From Bacillus velezensis (GTDB lineage: Bacteria; Bacillota; Bacilli; Bacillales; Bacillaceae), in assembly GCF_001461825.1 (NCBI RefSeq), contig NZ_LLZC01000019.1, forward strand, positions 462,947 through 526,946: DNA of 64,000 nt, given 5' to 3'. The position numbers and the translations under genes are program-made. The notes below the pieces were generated by a model that saw only the letters and a list, made by a program, of their open reading frames with translations, was not told where the DNA came from and made no database searches. Shown piece after piece: positions 61,929 through 64,000 of the stretch; the first letter of the stretch is position 1; every line of letters starts with the position of its first letter.

Positions 61929-62192
61929 TTACTTTTGCAGCAGATTGTACATGATGGCGATGGCTCCGCCAATGACGCCCGTGCAGATTGCTGTCACGAT
62001 CGCTCCTGTAATGGTCCGCTTAATCCATGTTGTGTTTTCGTCAATTTTATTCAGTTTTTCATTCAGCGTCATGATTTGCTGATCGTGCCGGTCGGATACC
62101 CGCTCTAATACGGCCACCCGCTGTTCAAGCACCTTTTGTTCACCTTTGATTCCTGCGAATTCTTTTTGCACCGCTTGTTCATCCAGAAGCAC
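61929..62192 (-). CDS. xhlA: XhlA, holin-associated membrane protein
   Basis: The 87-residue protein has a cytoplasmic coiled coil ([20 protein letters not shown]) and a C-terminal membrane span ([19 protein letters not shown]). It works with XhlB and XlyA in host lysis. The start is GTG 62192 after AGGGGGGAGCGGAA. Confidence 0.92.
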   Translation of the reverse strand: MLLDEQAVQKEFAGIKGEQKVLEQRVAVLERVSDRHDQQIMTLNEKLNKIDENTTWIKRTITGAIVTAICTGVIGGAIAIMYNLLQK

Positions 62193-62243
62193 TTCCGCTC
62201 CCCCCTCTTACATTGTTCTCACCTCCCTTCGGAAGTTTCATTC

Positions 62244-63005
62244 TTACGAAAATGCCGTGCCTTTGACAGAAAGGCTCCCGCCGGAAATTCTTTTGATTTC
62301 CATGACGATTTCCTTAAAGCCGGCAATATCAAATGACCACACTTCGTCTGTGCCTGATGTACCGGCGGCTGATGTTCCGTCTTCAGACCTGATTCCTCTG
62401 ATCGGCACATTTTTTCCCGAGATGGATCTCCCCCAAAACGCGATATGGCCCGACTCAGCCGTGCCGGTGATTTCGACGAGAAGTTTTTTCCAAGCGCCCG
62501 CTGAGAAGATGCTTCCCTCGCCCGCCTCTGCTGCATTTTCATGAAAAATTACGTCTGTATATGAAAACGCCAGATCACCGCCCGTACCGACAGATTGGTA
62601 TAAAACAAATTCGGACTGCTTTTGATTTCCATTTTCAAAACGGAACCGGTAATATCGTTTTGTCAGACTGACCCACCCCGAAGCGGTCAGCACTCCGCCT
62701 TTAACTGCGACAGAATGTGAAGCCGTCCACGAATTGTTATCCTCGCTCTCTTCGATAAAAAGAGTTCCGCTGCGGTCCGAATAAGCCCACCCCTGTGCTC
62801 TGTCTATTAAGACGGCTCCTAAACGGTCTTGTCCGAATTGGCTGTATACTTCAATCGCTTCTAACGGCGTATTGGTAAGAAGCTCTGCCATTCCGGACAA
62901 ATCAGCAACCGGTGTGACATAATCGTTTTTGTTACCGCGATAAGCTTTTACGGCGCCGGGCCTGCCAAGTTGATCGGCGGGAAATTCAAATGAATGCTTT
63001 TTCAT
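62244..63005 (-). CDS. xepA: XepA-like phage exported/lytic-region protein
   Basis: The 253-residue protein is mainly beta sandwich (FIEESEDNNSWTASHSVAVK, YYRFRFENGNQKQSEFVLYQ), made of two jelly-roll-like halves. It matches the PBSX XepA class, which is exported with the phage particles. It is somewhat shorter than the recalled 279 residues of PBSX XepA. The precise role is unknown. AAAGGAGG precedes the ATG. Confidence 0.85.
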   Translation of the reverse strand: MKKHSFEFPADQLGRPGAVKAYRGNKNDYVTPVADLSGMAELLTNTPLEAIEVYSQFGQDRLGAVLIDRAQGWAYSDRSGTLFIEESEDNNSWTASHSVAVKGGVLTASGWVSLTKRYYRFRFENGNQKQSEFVLYQSVGTGGDLAFSYTDVIFHENAAEAGEGSIFSAGAWKKLLVEITGTAESGHIAFWGRSISGKNVPIRGIRSEDGTSAAGTSGTDEVWSFDIAGFKEIVMEIKRISGGSLSVKGTAFS

Positions 63006-63045
63006 CGGCCGTCCTCCTTTTCTGATTTATTAAAAATGACAAATA

Positions 63046-63066
63046 AAAAAAGCCGTTCGGCTTATG
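63046..63066 (-). terminator. Short terminator at the end of xkdX
   Basis: AAGCCG/CGGCTT with a two-base loop is followed by seven T residues on the minus strand and overlaps the xkdX stop. Confidence 0.65.
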
Positions 63067-63259
63067 ACACAGCATTTTTATAGTTTTCGTATGTTTCACC
63101 CGTTATTTCTTGAAATTCCTCAGGCGTGATATACTTCGCGGCCACACCTTCCGCCAGATCTTCGGCAGAACAGTCATCATAGCCCATAGCCTGTTTTACC
63201 ATTTCTATTGAGGCCCACTTATAAAACAAAGCGTAAACCCAAAAGTTAAGTCTCTTCAT
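63062..63259 (-). CDS. xkdX: XkdX-family phage protein
   Basis: The 65-residue protein has the XkdX pattern (FYKWASIEMVKQAMGYDDCS, then AAKYITPEEFQEITGETY). It is a small late-operon protein of PBSX-type tails with no known activity. AAAGGAGAATG precedes ATG 63259. Confidence 0.9.
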   Translation of the reverse strand: MKRLNFWVYALFYKWASIEMVKQAMGYDDCSAEDLAEGVAAKYITPEEFQEITGETYENYKNAVS

Positions 63260-63263
63260 TTTT

Positions 63264-63635
63264 TCATTCTCCTTTTATGTTTAATAATTCTAATTTTAAA
63301 GACGCTAATTGCCTGCCGAGTGACTGCTGCGCTTGTTCGGCTGCTTTTCTGGCCAATTTCTCATTCGCCAGCTGTCCCCCGAGGCCTGCAAGCTGGTTTG
63401 AATCGGGAGCCGTATCTTTTTTTAAGCTGTCTTTATATGCTTCGTCAGCCGTTTCCACCCATTCTTGTTTCTCTTCATCAAAAAATGGGCGCCACATGCC
63501 TTCGCCGTTTATTTCCGGCGGAAAGTCCGCAGCGTTAGCCGGCATCAAATAATCTCCTGTCTCAGAATCCGGATAAAGCTCAACCGGAGTGCCTGTATAA
63601 ATGTTGTCATTGTCATACGGAAATATTAATTTCAT
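63264..63635 (-). CDS. xkdW: XkdW-like phage protein
   Basis: The 123-residue protein has an N-terminal beta domain (MKLIFPYDNDNIYTGTPVEL, WRPFFDEEKQEWVETADE) and a C-terminal coiled coil (LARKAAEQAQQSLGRQLASL). It probably assists tail-fibre assembly, by analogy with tail-fibre assembly proteins. It sits between the fibre gene and xkdX. Confidence 0.85.
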   Translation of the reverse strand: MKLIFPYDNDNIYTGTPVELYPDSETGDYLMPANAADFPPEINGEGMWRPFFDEEKQEWVETADEAYKDSLKKDTAPDSNQLAGLGGQLANEKLARKAAEQAQQSLGRQLASLKLELLNIKGE

Positions 63636-63647
63636 ATTCTCGCTCCT

Positions 63648-64000
63648 TTACGTGAGTGCCAAAACAAGGTCAATATAATAGCCGTTCACGTTATTTTCTA
63701 TATTGGCCATAATTCCCGTCAGCTTCATATCTCCATTAGAATAAATAATAAACTTGCTGTAACCGGTGGTGCCGCTGGCTGCAACCATCGTTACAACGCC
63801 TTTGGCGGGCGCACAAGAGGATGGCACACTCCCGAATACCACTTCTCTGTCCGTAAGAACGTGTCCGTTCAGGTGAAGGGTGTTTCCCACTTTGCGGTAT
63901 TGAAGCGGCCTGTCTCCTGATTTAGCGCCATTTTTATAAGGAACATTTATCCAAGGTACATTCTCAGTATCAAGTTCAGTAACGAGGCGACGCCAGCCCT
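63648..64000 (-). CDS. C-terminal part of a phage tail fibre protein (XkdV position)
   Basis: The frame is open from the right edge to the stop at 63648 and gives 116 residues of a larger protein. It reads GWRRLVTELDTENVPWINVP, then a beta-rich segment (LQYRKVGNTLHLNGHV) and the end YYIDLVLALT. This is the common receptor-binding tip layout of Siphovirus and PBSX fibres. The N-terminal part lies outside the window. Confidence 0.8.
   Translation of the reverse strand, partial: GWRRLVTELDTENVPWINVPYKNGAKSGDRPLQYRKVGNTLHLNGHVLTDREVVFGSVPSSCAPAKGVVTMVAASGTTGYSKFIIYSNGDMKLTGIMANIENNVNGYYIDLVLALT

Larger units (their letters stand above)
60760..64000 (-). mobile_element. Lysis and tail end of a PBSX-like prophage (partial)
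   Basis: Seven minus-strand genes in the order xkdV-xkdW-xkdX-xepA-xhlA-xhlB-xlyA match the late end of B. subtilis PBSX and lie beside spoIISAB as they do there. The block continues past the right edge. No att site or integrase is in view, and PBSX-type elements are usually defective phage-like bacteriocins. Confidence 0.9.

Noticed and set aside
61652..61972. Longer xhlB reading starting at 61972
   Set aside because: The extra N-terminal residues overlap xhlA and have no ribosome site; ATG 61915 gives the usual length.
60760..64000. Complete intact prophage
   Set aside because: Only lysis and tail-end genes are in view; no integrase, repressor or att site is visible, so completeness cannot be claimed.

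Overview
The window is a chromosomal segment of a Bacillus of the B. subtilis/amyloliquefaciens/velezensis group. This rests on gene-by-gene recognition of the B. subtilis ykoY-to-htrA neighbourhood (sigI-rsgI, ykoVU, tnrA, mgtE, ykoEDC, ispA, metE, ohrR, proBA, ykkCD, dppABCDE-ykfABCD, htrA, ykcBC, steT, pit, spoIISAB, PBSX genes), on strong AGGAGG-type ribosome binding sites, and on typical Firmicute riboswitches and T-box leaders. Collagen-like genes at 25-29 kb point to the amyloliquefaciens/velezensis branch rather than B. subtilis 168 (inference).

Layout. 1-5.8 kb: the 5' part of htpX (cut by the window edge), its divergent neighbour ykrK, sspD, the rsgI-sigI heat-stress pair, TerC-type ykoY behind a yybP-ykoY (Mn2+) riboswitch, and the DedA gene ykoX. 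5.9-9.1 kb: a small orphan ORF, then the NHEJ pair ykoV (Ku) and ligD. 9.1-13.4 kb: ykoP, MarR-type ykoM, ykoL-ykzB, tnrA, and mgtE with a Mg2+ M-box leader and a small unannotated leader ORF. 13.5-18.2 kb: a LysM/GH18 spore hydrolase and the thiamine-precursor ECF transporter ykoEDC behind a TPP riboswitch. 18.2-22.9 kb: rsbRB, ispA, and metE with a SAM-I leader.

22.9-29.0 kb is an accessory block: a YeiL-like Crp regulator divergent from an MFS gene with a perfect 20-bp palindrome between them, then a collagen-like surface protein facing a three-gene operon (a protein sharing the collagen protein's N-terminal domain, a protein of unknown function, and a glycosyltransferase with TPR-like repeats). 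This is the best candidate here for a poorly described system, probably a glycosylated spore- or cell-surface fibre.

29.1-38.6 kb: ohrB-ohrR-ohrA peroxide resistance, proBA behind a T-box, purU, ykkCD guanidine exporters behind a guanidine-I riboswitch, ykkB, ykhA, ykgA and pgl. 38.6-47.9 kb: the dpp-ykf operon for uptake and recycling of murein-type peptides. 48.1-57.6 kb: an MFS transporter, htrA, ykcC-ykcB, mhqA with an MhqR box, and steT. 57.9-64 kb: ykaA-pit, the spoIISA-spoIISB toxin-antitoxin pair with a possible third basic ORF, and the lysis/tail end of a PBSX-like prophage that runs off the window.

Six metabolite- or tRNA-sensing leaders (Mn2+, Mg2+, TPP, SAM, tRNA, guanidine) lie within about 31 kb. 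All positions, starts and motifs were read by eye; family names come from recall of B. subtilis homologues and were not searched.
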